A program made the position numbers and the translations under genes. Below are positions 1-5,546 of a stretch of 5,546 nt of DNA, piece by piece. This stretch comes from Eubacteriaceae bacterium UBA1433. Lineage in GTDB: Bacteria > Bacillota > Clostridia > Eubacteriales > UBA1433. The notes under the pieces were generated by a model. The model had not been told where the DNA came from and made no database searches. It saw only the letters and a list, made by a program, of their open reading frames with translations. The stretch lies in NCBI GenBank assembly GCA_002329295.1, contig DCTT01000018.1, forward strand, positions 189,463 to 195,008. The letters are read 5' to 3'. The first letter of the stretch is position 1; the number at the start of each line of letters is the position of its first letter.

Positions 1-1
1 T

Positions 2-550
2 TATTATGACATAAAAGGAATCATTGAAAGTTTGTTTGAACAAATCGGTGCAGCGAGTGCAGAATATAAACGCAGTGAGCGGACGTATTTGCACCAAGGT
101 ATCAGCGCTGATTTGCGGATAGGGGGAGAGGGGTTGGGATATATCGGACAGACTCATCCGAAAGTCGCACAAAAATTCGGGATCAATGAGAATGTGTTTA
201 TCGCGGAAATAGATTTATCCGTTTTGCGTAAATATACAGATATGAAGTTTGTGTATGAGCCTTTGGCCAAATATCCTTCCCTGCTCAGGGATATGGCGGT
301 AGTGGTTCCGGCGGAAGTACTCAATGGCGATGTGGTAAAGGCGATTGAAGAAGCGGGCGAACCGTTGTTGAAAAAAGCAGAATTGTTTGATGTGTACACG
401 GGACAACAAATTCAAAAAGGATATAAGTCCTTGGCGTATTCGCTCTTCTTTAGCTCGGCGGAGCGCACCCTCAATGATGCGGAAGCGGACGAAGCCTTCG
501 AAAGAATTCTGCATGCTTTAGAGCAGCGCTTTGGAGCAAAACTGCGTTAG
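2..550 (+). CDS. pheT: Phenylalanyl-tRNA synthetase beta subunit, C-terminal part (5' truncated by window)
   Basis: This is the last 182 codons of the large chain of the heterotetrameric cytoplasmic enzyme that charges tRNA-Phe with phenylalanine. The reading frame is open from the window edge and starts with YYDIKGIIESLFEQIG, typical of the catalytic-like core domain of PheT. The final ~92 residues, from KYPSLLRDMAVVVP to the end, form the ferredoxin-fold anticodon-binding (FDX-ACB) domain. Its hallmarks are visible: the P-x-x-x-RD motif, then ELFDVYTG, then KSLAYSLFF, then a SAERTLNDAEAD stretch leading into the last helix. The protein ends at the expected place after that domain, with a TAG stop. 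The gene must begin upstream, probably behind pheS as usual in this family, but that is outside the window. The TTG at 32 lies inside the domain and is not a real start. Nothing about the visible part is unusual. Confidence 0.96.
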   Translation, partial: YYDIKGIIESLFEQIGAASAEYKRSERTYLHQGISADLRIGGEGLGYIGQTHPKVAQKFGINENVFIAEIDLSVLRKYTDMKFVYEPLAKYPSLLRDMAVVVPAEVLNGDVVKAIEEAGEPLLKKAELFDVYTGQQIQKGYKSLAYSLFFSSAERTLNDAEADEAFERILHALEQRFGAKLR

Positions 551-576
551 TCATGAGGCATGTTTCCGAACATAGT

Positions 577-584
577 AAAAGGAG
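577..584 (+). promoter_or_regulatory. Strong ribosome binding site for rluB
   Basis: AAAAGGAG lies 6 bases before a GTG codon at 591. This near-consensus Shine-Dalgarno site decides the GTG start. The encoded N-terminus MRINRYLAQ is exactly where the S4 domain of this family begins, which supports the choice. Confidence 0.85.
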
Positions 585-590
585 ATTTTT

Positions 591-1337
591 GTGAGAATTA
601 ATCGATATTTGGCACAATGTGCCCTGGCCTCCAGACGAAAATGCGAAGAATATGTTTTGCAAGGGCGTGTAAAGGCAAACGGAAAAGTTATTACAAAGCT
701 TTCTTATGTTGTGCGTGAAGGGGATATTATTACAGTGGACAATAAAGTTTATCGACCCGCTGGTAAAAAAATTTATCTCATGCTCAATAAGCCGAAAGGG
801 TATATTACAACGAGACAAGATGAAAAAGATCGCAAAACAGTGATGGATTTTTTGGATCAAAAATATCTGCGCGCAGGGGTTTTTCCGGTAGGCAGATTAG
901 ACTATAATACGGAAGGATTGCTGCTGTTTACCAATGACGGCGATTTTGCCTATAAACTGACGCATCCGAAATATGAGAGCGAAAAGGAATACCGATTGAC
1001 GGTAGCAGGAGAGGTAAGTCAGGAAGCTTTGCAAAAATTAAGAATGCCTTTAAAAGTGGACGGGAAAATGACTCAAGGCGCTGTTATAAAAGTAATCAAA
1101 GCGACGGAAGAATCAACGGAATTGTCTGTTCAAATTCGGGAAGGGAAAAACAGACAAATTCGAAGAATGTGCGAAAATGCCGGATTGGAAGTGCAGCGTT
1201 TGATGCGTGTGTCTGTGGGCGGAGTGAAGATGAAAGGCCTGCGGCGTGGCGCGGTGCGCATATTGAGTGATGAGGAAGTTGCACTGCTGTCAAAAGACGC
1301 AGGACAGAAAAAACAAAAAACGAGGGGCAAAAGATGA
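591..1337 (+). CDS. rluB: RluB/RsuA-family ribosomal RNA pseudouridine synthase
   Basis: This enzyme isomerises a specific uridine in ribosomal RNA to pseudouridine. In the characterised RluB branch the target is in helix 80 or the peptidyl-transferase region of 23S rRNA (E. coli U2605). RsuA modifies 16S U516, and RluE/RluF are other relatives. The 248 residues show an N-terminal S4 RNA-binding domain (about 1-55, RINRYLAQ...SRRKCEEYV...GRVKANG). The family motif NKPKGYITT follows at 66-74. The catalytic motif GRLDYNTEGLLLFTNDGD begins at 101, with D104 as the expected nucleophile. EGKNRQIRRM lies near residue 185. The basic tail KKQKTRGKR is common in RluB proteins. Length and domain order are normal. 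The gene starts with GTG behind a strong ribosome binding site, 40 bases after pheT, and its TGA overlaps the next ATG by 4 bases, which suggests translational coupling. RluB is preferred over RsuA from the overall look of the sequence; the exact target base is inferred. Confidence 0.93.
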   Translation: MRINRYLAQCALASRRKCEEYVLQGRVKANGKVITKLSYVVREGDIITVDNKVYRPAGKKIYLMLNKPKGYITTRQDEKDRKTVMDFLDQKYLRAGVFPVGRLDYNTEGLLLFTNDGDFAYKLTHPKYESEKEYRLTVAGEVSQEALQKLRMPLKVDGKMTQGAVIKVIKATEESTELSVQIREGKNRQIRRMCENAGLEVQRLMRVSVGGVKMKGLRRGAVRILSDEEVALLSKDAGQKKQKTRGKR

Positions 1338-1780
1338 TTTTTATTAAAAAAACAGATGTCAAAAATGTTTCTGAAGAGTTTAAAAAGAGCAAGTTCGTAC
1401 CCGGCGCAAAAACAGAGGCGTTTATTTTGGCAGATGAAGAAATGTTGCAGGCAATTTGTGCCTATGAAGCAAAGAAAGAATATATTCTTCTTGAAAAAAT
1501 TATTTGCCCTTCGCAAAAACCGGTTTATATTGATGCGATTGTACGGGCTCTTTTATCGAGCAAACTGGATGAAGGCTATATTTATGGGCTGCTGGCTGAG
1601 GCAGAAGATGAAATTGTGCAAAAAACATTAATTGATATGACAGGTTTTCAGCCGATTACGCAAGAAAAAGAATATATGATCGGTCTTTTGTTCGACAAAG
1701 AAGATACAGCAGAAGGCAGTTTATATGTCGATATTTTTCAATTGTTTATGCATCACAAATGCGACAAGGTGCAAAAATGA
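1334..1780 (+). CDS. Uncharacterised 148-residue protein, possibly a degenerate GNAT-like fold
   Basis: I do not recognise this protein with confidence. It is real coding sequence. A GAGGGG ribosome binding site (1322-1327) lies 6 bases before the ATG. The gene overlaps both neighbours by 4 bases (ATGA), and the frame is open throughout. It has no signal peptide, membrane segment, metal-binding cluster or low-complexity tract, so it is probably cytosolic. Residues 50-108 alternate strand, helix, strand, helix (YILLEKIICPSQKP; VYIDAIVRALLSSKLDEG; YIYGLLAE; AEDEIVQKTLIDMTGF, followed by QPI). This is the order seen in the core of GNAT acetyltransferases, and the closing TGF resembles the common 'GF' after the last core helix. 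However, the acetyl-CoA pyrophosphate loop (Q/R-x-x-G-x-G/A) is missing: the stretch around 59-65 contains no glycine. If it is a GNAT relative, it may not bind acetyl-CoA in the usual way. Its position between an rRNA and a tRNA modification gene hints at a translation-related role, which is only inference. Confidence 0.85.
   Translation: MIFIKKTDVKNVSEEFKKSKFVPGAKTEAFILADEEMLQAICAYEAKKEYILLEKIICPSQKPVYIDAIVRALLSSKLDEGYIYGLLAEAEDEIVQKTLIDMTGFQPITQEKEYMIGLLFDKEDTAEGSLYVDIFQLFMHHKCDKVQK
1766..1771 (+). promoter_or_regulatory. Ribosome binding site selecting the ATG at 1777 for the MnmM-like gene
   Basis: AAGGTG lies 5 bases before the ATG at 1777, inside the end of the preceding gene. An in-frame ATG at 1759 lies upstream of this site and would add six residues (MRQGAK) with no obvious ribosome binding site at the right distance. 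The ATG at 1777 also gives the ATGA stop/start overlap, matching the previous gene junction, so it is preferred. Confidence 0.7.
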
Positions 1781-2358
1781 ACCTGAGCGTTACAGAGGTG
1801 GCGCACTTGTATGTATCGCATCTGACAGACGGGAACGGGTTATATATCGATGCCACATTGGGAAACGGCTATGATACGTTATTCCTTGCACAAAGGCTTG
1901 GTGAAAAAGGGAAAATTTTTGCTTTCGACATTGCACCACAGGCTTTTTTGAAATCGAAGGAACTTCTTGAAAAACATCAGATCAATAGGACAAACATTAC
2001 TTTTATCCGGGACAGCCATGAAAATATTGCGTCGTATATCAAAGAAGAGATGATTACGGCGGCAATGTTCAATTTAGGCTATTTGCCGGGCAGCGGTCAA
2101 AAATATAAAACAGAGGCGGCTGTTACACTACAGGCGCTGGATGCGGTATTATGCAATCTTCAACAAGGCGGCATAGTGACCATTTGTTCCTATGTGGGTC
2201 ACGATAATGGTGAAGAAGATGCTGCTTTGCAACAATTTTTATTGAATGTAAATAACAAGCGATATGAGATTACAAAAACGACAGCCATTGGCAGGAAATT
2301 GTCGCCTAATGTGTATTTAATAATCAAAACAGGACGAACGGATGAGAAATATGTATGA
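1777..2358 (+). CDS. mnmM: MnmM/YtqB-like SAM-dependent tRNA (wobble uridine) methyltransferase
   Basis: This is a class I (Rossmann) SAM methyltransferase of the family long annotated as 'rRNA methylase-like' (YtqB). The family is now known in Bacillus subtilis as MnmM, which methylates nm5s2U at tRNA position 34 to mnm5s2U. The 193-residue length matches the family. Visible features are the SAM-binding motif I YIDATLGNGYDT (23-34), the acidic end of the second strand at FAFD (D51), the signature FNLGYLPG (98-105) followed by a lysine-threonine pair (K111, T112), and the Y-x-GH motif (139-142). Some positions look divergent. As I recall the family, GNGHDT is usual where this has GNGYDT, and an N-x-x-N-x-PP motif near the C-terminus is replaced here by GRKLSPNV (near 177-184). 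The family call is firm, while the precise substrate is less so. The gene overlaps the preceding one by 4 bases and the following flavoprotein by 17, so co-translation is likely. Confidence 0.88.
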   Translation: MNLSVTEVAHLYVSHLTDGNGLYIDATLGNGYDTLFLAQRLGEKGKIFAFDIAPQAFLKSKELLEKHQINRTNITFIRDSHENIASYIKEEMITAAMFNLGYLPGSGQKYKTEAAVTLQALDAVLCNLQQGGIVTICSYVGHDNGEEDAALQQFLLNVNNKRYEITKTTAIGRKLSPNVYLIIKTGRTDEKYV

Positions 2359-3604
2359 TGTCATTGTATTAGGAGGCGGTGCGGCAGGTATGATGGCCGC
2401 CTGGGTGGCATCAACGAAAAAATGTAAAACGCTGCTCATAGAACAAAACGAAAAACTCGGGAAAAAACTATACATTACCGGCAAAGGCAGATGTAATCTC
2501 ACGAACGCCTGCGATGCGAATAAATTGATGGATGGCGTGGTAAAAAATCCGAAATTTTTATTCAGTGCTTTTTCTGTTTTCAACAACAAAGATTTGGTTG
2601 AAATTTTAAAGAAGAACGGACTGGAAACAGTGGTGGAACAAGGCGGAAGAATCTTTCCGAAAAGCGGGAGGTCCAGTGATGTGATTCGTTTTTTTCAGCG
2701 CAAACTGTCGGAGAACAATGTTGAAGTGCTTCTGCACACCAAGGCAAGTCGTATCATCATTCAAGAAAACAAAGTCAAAGGCGTCATGCTTGAGAACGGT
2801 GATGTTTTGGAAGCAAAGAAAGTTGTTTTGACCACCGGCGGAAAAAGCTATCCGCTTACAGGCAGCAGGGGTGATGGGTACAAAATGGCGGAAGAGACAG
2901 GGCATACGATTGTAAAACCATATCCGGCTCTCGTGGCAATGGTGGTGCGACCGTCTTCTCTATATAACCTGCAAGGCCTTTCATTAAAAAATGTATCGGT
3001 GACCGCTTACAAAAAAAATAAAAAAATCGCTTCACATTTTGGCGAGCTATTGTTTACGCATGATGGAATCAGCGGCCCGATTATACTAAATCTTAGTGCA
3101 TTTATTTCGCAATATGCGGATGTTGTGTTAAAATTAGATTTGAAACCTGCTTTAACTGAAGAAAAATTGGAACGCCGCATTCTCCGTGATTTTGAGAAAT
3201 TTCCGAACAGCGACATCGGCAATGCGCTTAAAGATTTATTGCCAAAAAGATTGATTGCTCCTGTATTAACATTGGCGGGTATCGATAAAGAAAAAAAGAC
3301 GAATCAAATCAGTGTAGAAGAACGAAAAAAATTGATTCGTGCATTAAAGCAAATGCCTTTTGCAATAGAAAAAAGCAGAGGATTTGATGAGGCAATTATC
3401 ACGGGAGGCGGTGTGGACGTGAAAGAAATATCGCCTGCTACACTGGAGTCAAAAATCGTTTCGGGACTTTATTTTGCAGGCGAAATTTTGGATGTTCACG
3501 CTGTTACAGGAGGGTATAATTTGCAGATTGCCTTTTCCACTGCCTATTTGGCTGCGAGTAAAATGGCTGAATCTTTAGAAGACAGCGAAAAAATATTTAG
3601 GTAA
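2342..3604 (+). CDS. HI0933-like (YhiN/YtfP/BaiN family) NAD(P)/FAD-dependent oxidoreductase
   Basis: This 420-residue two-dinucleotide-binding-fold flavoprotein belongs to a widespread family (HI0933, E. coli YhiN, B. subtilis YtfP). Its physiological substrate is mostly unknown. Members carry names such as 'aminoacetone oxidase family', and BaiN has been linked to bile acid reduction. The N-terminal FAD site is clear: YDVIVLGGGAAGMMAA (5-20, GGGxxG) with E34 at the end of the second strand. Family signatures follow in order: GKKLYITGKGRCNLTN (40-55), GRIFPKSGRSSDV (102-114), TTGGKSYP (164-171), FTHDGISGP (238-246), TGGGVDVKEI (354 onward) and GEILDVHAVTGGYNLQ (380-395). There is no signal peptide, so it is cytosolic. 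Length is normal and all family motifs are present. AGGA at 2331-2334 lies 7 bases before the chosen ATG at 2342; a second in-frame ATG at 2351 is too far from it. The gene overlaps the mnmM-like gene by 17 bases, so the two are probably translated together. The substrate cannot be read from the sequence. Confidence 0.93.
   Translation: MRNMYDVIVLGGGAAGMMAAWVASTKKCKTLLIEQNEKLGKKLYITGKGRCNLTNACDANKLMDGVVKNPKFLFSAFSVFNNKDLVEILKKNGLETVVEQGGRIFPKSGRSSDVIRFFQRKLSENNVEVLLHTKASRIIIQENKVKGVMLENGDVLEAKKVVLTTGGKSYPLTGSRGDGYKMAEETGHTIVKPYPALVAMVVRPSSLYNLQGLSLKNVSVTAYKKNKKIASHFGELLFTHDGISGPIILNLSAFISQYADVVLKLDLKPALTEEKLERRILRDFEKFPNSDIGNALKDLLPKRLIAPVLTLAGIDKEKKTNQISVEERKKLIRALKQMPFAIEKSRGFDEAIITGGGVDVKEISPATLESKIVSGLYFAGEILDVHAVTGGYNLQIAFSTAYLAASKMAESLEDSEKIFR
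3599..3601 (+). promoter_or_regulatory. Minimal ribosome binding site for cstA
   Basis: Only AGG, followed by T and an A-run, lies at a suitable distance (7 bases) before the ATG at 3609. It overlaps the end of the flavoprotein gene, whose TAA is at 3602-3604. This is weaker than the sites in front of rluB and the 1334 gene, so cstA may depend on ribosomes terminating upstream. The A-rich spacer (3603-3609) may help initiation. Confidence 0.45.
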
Positions 3605-3608
3605 AAAA

Positions 3609-5288
3609 ATGAATGCTATTACTATTTTTGTAATCTCAATCGTTGCTTTATTTATGGGTTATATTTTTTATGGCGGTTGGTTGGCTAAAACATGGGGGAT
3701 TAATCCCAATAAAAAAACGCCGGCAGTAAAAAGCAATGATAATGATGATTATGTACCTACCGAACGAGGGATTTTGTTCGGACATCACTTTTCATCGATT
3801 GCAGGCGCCAGTCCCATTAGCGGTCCTGTACAGGCGGCAATTTTTGGTTGGGTACCGGTGGTGCTGTGGATTGTGTTGGGCGGGATATTTTTTGGTGCGG
3901 CACAGGATTTTTCTTCTCTGTTTGCATCCATTCGCAATAACGGAAAATCCCTTGTGGCAATCACGGAAAAAAATGTAGGGAAATACGGAAAACAACTGTT
4001 TTTAATCTTTGCGTTGTTTACGATGCTCTTTCTTATTGCATCCTTTATTGATATTGTGGCTTCCGCCTTCGAGGGTCAGGCTGCCGACGGCACGAAATTG
4101 GTACAAAGCGGAGCCAGCGCTACAGCTTCCATGCTTTTTATTGCTGCCTCTTTGGTTTTTGGATTCTTTACACATCGGTTGCGCTCCAATTTCATTGTAT
4201 CGAGTTTTTTGGGGGTTCTTCTGATCGTACTTTGCATTGCATTGGGTTTATATTTTCCGCTCTATTTTTCGAAAACCACGTGGATTATAGTTCTGTTAAT
4301 CTATATGTTTTTTGCGGCAATTACGCCTGTGTGGGTTTTGTTACAGCCGCGGGATTATCTTAATGCATTTTTGTTATACGGCATGTGTTTTTTTGCGATT
4401 GTCGGTATTTTTTACAAGCATCCGCAAATGCAGCTTGCGCCTTTCTATGGATTTAACATAGCGGGAGAAGCGCTTTTTCCGGTTTTGTTTATTACCGTTA
4501 CTTGTGGGGCCATATCAGGATTTCACAGCTTGATTTGTTCAGGAACCACAGCCAAGCAAGTGAAAAGTGAAAAAGACATCAAGTTTATTGGGTTTGGGGG
4601 AATGATATTAGAAAGCATTATCGCCTTGGTTGTTATTATTGTAGTAGGCGCTTTTTTTGATCAAAGCAATATATATAAAGCAGTTCCTCCGGTGATTTTT
4701 GCCAATGCTCTTGTAAATATTTCTGCCGGATTTGGCATTGATACCAGCGTGGTCTACACGGTAATTATGCTTTCGATTTCAGCGTTGGCCTTTACTACAT
4801 TGGATACATCCGCAAGATTGGTCAGGTATTTGCTGCAAGAATATTTTCAAGATTTCAGCAACAAATTCATTCAAACAAAATTGACAAATCCCTATATTGT
4901 TACTGCGATTATTGTTGTGTTCAGCGGCATTTTAGCATTAGGGGGGTATAAGGCGATTTGGCCGTTGTTTGGAACGGTGAATCAATTGCTTGCCGCCCTG
5001 GCACTGTTGACGGTGTCTGTGTGGTTGGGGCGAATGGGTAAAAAATATAAAATGTTGATTTTCCCTATGATTTTTATGCTGAGCGTTGCTCTTGTGGCAT
5101 TGATGATTTTACTTTACAATAATATTGTTTCTTTGGTGGGAGGTTTTGGAACCTTTTTCAAAGAGGGCATTCAGATTATTTCAATTATTGCGCTAATCTT
5201 TTTGGCAATCAATTTGATTTTAGATTCGATTCGGGCTTTATGGGGGTTTTATCGGGAACGAAAAACCATTGAAGATAAATATAAATAA
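3609..5288 (+). CDS. cstA: CstA-family carbon starvation protein, inner-membrane transporter (short form)
   Basis: This is a polytopic membrane carrier of the CstA/BtsT family. Characterised enterobacterial members take up pyruvate, and CstA is also linked to peptide use during carbon starvation. The 559-residue protein starts with a membrane helix (about 3-23, ITIFVISIVALFMGYIFYGG). The family hallmark follows: VPTERGILFGHHFSSIAGASPISGP (49-73) and AAQDFSSLFASIRNNGKS (97-114). Later signatures are PVWVLLQPRDYLN (240-252), SGFHSLICSGTTAKQ (303-317), GMILES (331-336) and FTTLDTSARLVRYLLQE (395-411). Many further hydrophobic segments are visible up to about 545, with a short charged tail. It is shorter than the roughly 700-residue E. 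coli proteins, as is common for Bacillota members. The transported substrate is not certain here. It lies 4 bases after the flavoprotein gene, with no terminator between them. The small YbdD/CstX-type partner gene found beside cstA in enterobacteria is not present in the window. Confidence 0.93.
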   Translation: MNAITIFVISIVALFMGYIFYGGWLAKTWGINPNKKTPAVKSNDNDDYVPTERGILFGHHFSSIAGASPISGPVQAAIFGWVPVVLWIVLGGIFFGAAQDFSSLFASIRNNGKSLVAITEKNVGKYGKQLFLIFALFTMLFLIASFIDIVASAFEGQAADGTKLVQSGASATASMLFIAASLVFGFFTHRLRSNFIVSSFLGVLLIVLCIALGLYFPLYFSKTTWIIVLLIYMFFAAITPVWVLLQPRDYLNAFLLYGMCFFAIVGIFYKHPQMQLAPFYGFNIAGEALFPVLFITVTCGAISGFHSLICSGTTAKQVKSEKDIKFIGFGGMILESIIALVVIIVVGAFFDQSNIYKAVPPVIFANALVNISAGFGIDTSVVYTVIMLSISALAFTTLDTSARLVRYLLQEYFQDFSNKFIQTKLTNPYIVTAIIVVFSGILALGGYKAIWPLFGTVNQLLAALALLTVSVWLGRMGKKYKMLIFPMIFMLSVALVALMILLYNNIVSLVGGFGTFFKEGIQIISIIALIFLAINLILDSIRALWGFYRERKTIEDKYK

Positions 5289-5309
5289 AAGTATTAAAAA
5301 TGAGGTAAC

Positions 5310-5546
5310 ATGAAAGCGGTTATTTTTGACTTAGACGGAACCATCTTAGATTCTATGCATATTTGGAGAGAAGTGGGCCACAGAGTATGTGAAAAACTAA
5401 GAATTCAGTCACCAAAAAACTTATACGATATATTAAAAAATATGACGCTGGACGAGTCGGCACAATTTCTCGCTGAACTATCTAACGGCAAGGCCGAAAA
5501 AGAACAAATCATTACACTTTTTTATGAAATAGTGAAAGATTTTTAT
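5310..5546 (+). CDS. HAD-superfamily hydrolase, N-terminal part (3' truncated by window)
   Basis: The first 79 residues begin MKAVIFDLDGTILDSMHIW. This is the HAD motif I (DxDGT): D7 would be the phospho-accepting nucleophile and D9 the general acid/base. The D-S-M-x-I-W sequence just after it is common in the beta-phosphoglucomutase/phosphatase-like branch, where a helical C1 cap domain is inserted. The helix-rich stretch from about residue 18 to the window edge fits that cap. Motifs II-IV are beyond the window, so phosphatase, phosphoglucomutase and other activities cannot be told apart. The ATG at 5310 follows GAGG (5302-5305) at a slightly short spacing of 4 bases and lies 21 bases after cstA, with no terminator between. 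It is probably co-transcribed with cstA. The frame stays open to the last base. Confidence 0.92.
   Translation, partial: MKAVIFDLDGTILDSMHIWREVGHRVCEKLRIQSPKNLYDILKNMTLDESAQFLAELSNGKAEKEQIITLFYEIVKDFY

Noticed and set aside
560..573. Inverted repeat ATGTT-TCCG-AACAT between pheT and rluB, considered as a terminator or operator
   Set aside because: The stem is only 5 base pairs and AT-rich, with no T-run after it. It is followed directly by the rluB ribosome binding site. It is too weak to be called a terminator, and no matching second copy was seen.
471..860. Long antisense open frames, here and at 1130-1516 (- strand)
   Set aside because: They lie opposite pheT/rluB and rluB/the 1334 gene, whose family motifs or ribosome binding sites are clear. 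The antisense products have no recognisable domain and are rich in Phe/Cys/His, as expected from reading AT-rich genes backwards.
1306..1320. A-rich stretch near the end of rluB, considered as a programmed frameshift site into the next gene
   Set aside because: rluB ends with a normal basic tail and its own TGA, and the next gene has its own good ribosome binding site and ATG. No stimulatory stem was seen, so no fusion product needs to be invoked.
1356..1631. Alternative + strand frame inside the 1334-1780 gene
   Set aside because: It has no ribosome binding site and an implausible composition, and it lies wholly inside a frame with proper start and stop overlaps to both neighbours.
2227..2255. 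TTGCAA and AAATAA spaced by 17 bases, considered as a promoter for the flavoprotein gene
   Set aside because: The -10 match is poor, the region is coding sequence, and the 17-base gene overlap already explains expression by coupling.
4881..4909. TTGACA at 4881-4886 inside cstA, considered as a -35 box
   Set aside because: The bases 17 positions downstream (TGCGAT) do not resemble a -10 box, and it lies in the middle of a well-conserved coding region.

Overview
The window is a tightly packed, single-direction stretch of seven protein-coding genes, all on the + strand. The first and last are cut by the window edges. It looks like chromosomal DNA from a low- to moderate-GC Gram-positive-type bacterium (Bacillota, most likely Clostridia-like). 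The reasons are AT-rich codon use, purine-rich Shine-Dalgarno sites ahead of most genes, a GTG start on rluB, a stand-alone MnmM/YtqB-type methyltransferase, and a short (about 560-residue) CstA. The genus cannot be resolved by eye.

Layout: (1) 2-550, the C-terminal end of pheT, the phenylalanyl-tRNA synthetase beta chain. (2) 591-1337, an RluB/RsuA-family 23S rRNA pseudouridine synthase. (3) 1334-1780, an unassigned 148-residue protein that weakly resembles a degenerate GNAT acetyltransferase fold. (4) 1777-2358, an MnmM-like SAM methyltransferase for the tRNA wobble uridine, with several divergent motifs. (5) 2342-3604, an HI0933/YhiN/BaiN-family FAD oxidoreductase. (6) 3609-5288, a CstA-family transporter. 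(7) 5310 onward, the N-terminus of a HAD-superfamily hydrolase.

Genes 2-3 and 3-4 overlap by 4 bases (ATGA), genes 4-5 overlap by 17 bases, and genes 5-6 are 4 bases apart. The largest gap in the window is the 40 bases between pheT and rluB. No intrinsic terminator, convincing promoter, RNA gene, mobile element, CRISPR array or long repeat was seen. The window is therefore most simply read as one transcription unit or a run-on series. The first half is about translation: tRNA charging, rRNA pseudouridylation and tRNA wobble modification. The second half is about metabolism: a flavoenzyme, a pyruvate/peptide-type carrier and a phosphatase-like enzyme.

I found no clearly new system. The items most worth a second look are the uncharacterised small protein coupled on both sides to RNA-modification genes, the divergent motifs in the MnmM-like enzyme, and the overlap between that methyltransferase and a flavoprotein. 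The last recalls the oxidase-plus-methyltransferase logic of the bifunctional MnmC.
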